A DNA stretch of 64,000 bases, from positions 4,216,001-4,280,000 of the forward strand of contig NZ_AP019632.1 of NCBI RefSeq assembly GCF_007035645.1, in the 5' to 3' direction. Each line of letters begins with the position of its first letter. Positions within the stretch are counted from its first letter, which is position 1. Of the stretch, positions 62,370 to 64,000 are shown in pieces. Made by a program: the position numbers and the translations under genes. Below the pieces are notes generated by a model that was not told the origin of the DNA, ran no database searches, and saw only the letters and a program-made list of their open reading frames with translations. This stretch comes from Enterobacter asburiae (lineage in GTDB: Bacteria; Pseudomonadota; Gammaproteobacteria; Enterobacterales; Enterobacteriaceae).

Positions 62370-63035
62370 ATGACGTCGTTTTCTGAATCACAGCGCGTAA
62401 AAGCGTTGTTCTGGCTTTCGCTTTTCCATTTGCTGGTGATCACCTCCAGCAACTATCTGGTGCAGCTCCCGATCTCCATCTTTGGTTTTCATACCACCTG
62501 GGGCGCATTCAGCTTCCCGTTTATTTTCCTCGCGACGGATTTGACCGTGCGTATCTTTGGCGCACCGCTGGCTCGCCGTATTATTTTTTCGGTCATGCTC
62601 CCGGCGCTGTTCATCTCGTACGTGGTTTCGTCACTGTTTTATATGGGAAGCTGGCAGGGCTTTGAGGCGTTAACCCACTTCAACCTGTTTGTTGCCCGTA
62701 TCGCCGCGGCAAGCTTTATGGCCTACGCGCTGGGGCAGATCCTCGACGTGCATGTGTTTAACCGCCTGCGTCAGAATCATCGCTGGTGGATGGCGCCAAC
62801 CGCCTCCACGCTGTTTGGTAACGTGAGCGATACGCTGGCCTTCTTCTTCATTGCCTTCTGGTGCAGCCCGGATGCGTTCATGGCCGAACACTGGATGGAA
62901 ATCGCGCTGGTGGACTACTGCTTCAAGGTCCTTATCAGCATTGTGTTCTTCCTGCCGATGTACGGCGTGCTGCTCAATATGCTGCTGAAAAGGCTGGCAG
63001 ATAAATCTGAAATCACGGCATTGCAGGCTGGTTAA
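62370..63035 (+). CDS. yhhQ: Queuosine precursor transporter YhhQ
   Basis: Inner-membrane protein of the Vut_1 family; in E. coli YhhQ imports preQ0/preQ1, precursors of tRNA queuosine. 221 residues with about six membrane spans and the family motifs FPFIFLATDLTVRIFG and LFGNVSDTLAFFFIAFW. No preQ1 riboswitch is evident in the 167 bp upstream. SD AAAGG. Confidence 0.92.
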   Translation: MTSFSESQRVKALFWLSLFHLLVITSSNYLVQLPISIFGFHTTWGAFSFPFIFLATDLTVRIFGAPLARRIIFSVMLPALFISYVVSSLFYMGSWQGFEALTHFNLFVARIAAASFMAYALGQILDVHVFNRLRQNHRWWMAPTASTLFGNVSDTLAFFFIAFWCSPDAFMAEHWMEIALVDYCFKVLISIVFFLPMYGVLLNMLLKRLADKSEITALQAG

Positions 63036-63107
63036 GGGTTCGCTTTATCAGTTGTGATAAGATGAGCGAATGAGCCGTTATGGCCGTTTATCGAAAGGAA
63101 GAAGTCA

Positions 63108-63665
63108 ATGCGCAATCTGGTTAAATATGTCGGGATTGGCCTGCTGGTTGTGGGTCTTGCAGCCTGTGATAACAGCGACACGAAAACGCCTGCTCAGGGC
63201 GCATCCGCAGAGAGCAACGCGACCGGCCAGCCGGTGAATCTGATGGATGGCAAACTCAGCTTCTCTCTGCCAGCCGATATGACCGATCAGAGCGGCAAGC
63301 TGGGCACCCAGGCAAATAACATGCACGTTTACTCCGATGCAACCGGGCAGAAAGCGGTCATTGTGATTGTGGGCGACGACACCAGCGAAGACCTGGCCGT
63401 CCTGTCCAAACGTCTGGAAGATCAGCAGCGCGGCCGCGATCCGCAGCTGCAGGTCGTGACCAATAAATCCATCGAGCTGAAAGGCCACACGCTGCAACAG
63501 CTCGACAGCATCATCTCCGCAAAAGGCCAGACCGCCTACTCTTCTGTGGTGCTGGGCAAGGTTGATAACAAACTGCTGACCCTGCAGATCACCCTGCCAG
63601 CAGAAGATCAGCAGAAAGCGCAGACGGCTGCTGAAAACATCATTAACACCATCGTGATCCAGTAA
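63108..63665 (+). CDS. dcrB: Lipoprotein DcrB
   Basis: 185 residues, the E. coli length. Signal peptide with lipobox LAAC and Cys20; Asp at +2 (CDN) predicts retention in the inner membrane. The mature part starts with a flexible Ser/Thr/Ala-rich stretch and folds into the DcrB/Mog1-like domain. In E. coli it is needed for infection by phages C1 and C6 and affects envelope lipid homeostasis. SD AAGGAAG. Confidence 0.95.
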   Translation: MRNLVKYVGIGLLVVGLAACDNSDTKTPAQGASAESNATGQPVNLMDGKLSFSLPADMTDQSGKLGTQANNMHVYSDATGQKAVIVIVGDDTSEDLAVLSKRLEDQQRGRDPQLQVVTNKSIELKGHTLQQLDSIISAKGQTAYSSVVLGKVDNKLLTLQITLPAEDQQKAQTAAENIINTIVIQ

Positions 63666-63669
63666 CGCT

Positions 63670-64000
63670 TCACGACGATGACGTGGCCTCCGGTGCCTGC
63701 ACCGGGGGCCATTTTTTTAGCCGCCACGTCAGCAGCAGGGCAATCACCACCAGACCCGCCGCGGCGAGATAGATCACCGGAACCCCTGCCCAGGACATCA
63801 CCAGCCCCGCCAGCGGGCCGGTAATGCCTAAAGACATATCCATAAACACCGTATAGGTCGCCAGCGCCGCCCCCTGATTCTGCTGTGGCACGGCTTTTAC
63901 CGCCACCACGCCCAGCGCCGGGAAGACCAGGGAAAAGCCTGCCCCCGCGAGGAACACGCCCACTTTCGCGACCCAGGGCACCATCGCAATTCCGGTCAGC
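63670..64000 (-). CDS. yhhS: MFS transporter YhhS, C-terminal part
   Basis: The last roughly 110 codons of a major facilitator superfamily protein; the start is beyond the window. Hydrophobic segments with GVFLAGAGFSLVFPALGVVAVKAV, FMDMSLGITGPLAGL and a terminal span (IYLAAAGLVVIALLLTWRLKK) agree with YhhS (arabinose-efflux type), which follows dcrB in E. coli. The substrate is uncertain. Its 3' end contains the dcrB terminator. Confidence 0.88.
   Translation of the reverse strand, partial: LTGIAMVPWVAKVGVFLAGAGFSLVFPALGVVAVKAVPQQNQGAALATYTVFMDMSLGITGPLAGLVMSWAGVPVIYLAAAGLVVIALLLTWRLKKWPPVQAPEATSSS
63685..63718 (+). terminator. dcrB terminator inside yhhS 3' end
   Basis: GGCC-T-CCGGTG / CACCGG-G-GGCC with a CCTG loop (63685-63710) and then seven T (63712-63718), 19 bases after the dcrB stop. 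A strong intrinsic terminator on the plus strand that is at the same time coding sequence for the last residues of yhhS. Confidence 0.8.

Overview
The window is a chromosomal segment of a member of the Enterobacteriaceae. Most genes match Escherichia coli K-12 homologues in length, order and strand, in the K-12 interval from nirB to yhhS (about 75-78 min). The strong G/C bias at third codon positions, codA beside nirB and the dense GGGTGAGGG-type intergenic repeats point to an Enterobacter/Lelliottia/Leclercia-like genome rather than Escherichia. The genus is an inference. I see no prophage, insertion sequence, tRNA, rRNA or CRISPR array, and no frameshifted gene.

Layout. 1-5.9 kb: codA (partial), the nitrite reductase genes nirBD behind a textbook FNR/NarL promoter, cysG (siroheme for NirB) and the lipoprotein gene yhfL; nirC is missing. 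6.0-12.4 kb: the dam super-operon, read on the minus strand as aroK-aroB-damX-dam-rpe-gph-trpS. 12.7-16.0 kb: hofMNOPQ (DNA-uptake and pilus-assembly homologues), minus strand. 16.1-23.8 kb: mrcA, nudE, then igaA and yrfG-hslR-hslO. 24.2-31.1 kb: pckA, ompR-envZ, greB, tex. 31.5-34.3 kb: feoABC behind Fur and FNR sites. 34.3-38.6 kb: a small secreted DUF1471 protein, bioH, gntX, nfuA, gntT. 38.6-46.4 kb: malPQ and the divergent activator gene malT. 46.5-50.2 kb: glpEGR and glpD. 50.3-61.0 kb: the glycogen operon glgBXCAP, then asd. 61.2-64 kb: yhgN, tusA, yhhQ, dcrB, yhhS (partial).

How the genes work together. Carbon storage and use dominates the right half: glg makes and breaks glycogen, malPQ degrade maltodextrins, glp handles glycerol-3-phosphate, gntT imports gluconate, pckA runs gluconeogenesis. 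Anaerobic and iron functions (nir, cysG, feo, nfuA) and envelope functions (mrcA, damX, envZ/ompR, igaA) make up the rest.

I found no clearly new multi-gene system. The signals most worth checking are: (i) an intergenic repeat with twelve copies in 64 kb, five of them as one conserved roughly 80 bp unit joined to a terminator hairpin; (ii) a jump from yhgN to tusA that skips about 35 K-12 genes, including essential rpoH and ftsYEX; (iii) clean absence of nirC; (iv) short open frames ahead of aroK, igaA and pckA, the aroK one rich in Trp/Tyr with an ideal ribosome-binding site; (v) an 89-bp hofP/hofQ overlap and a dcrB terminator buried in the yhhS coding end.
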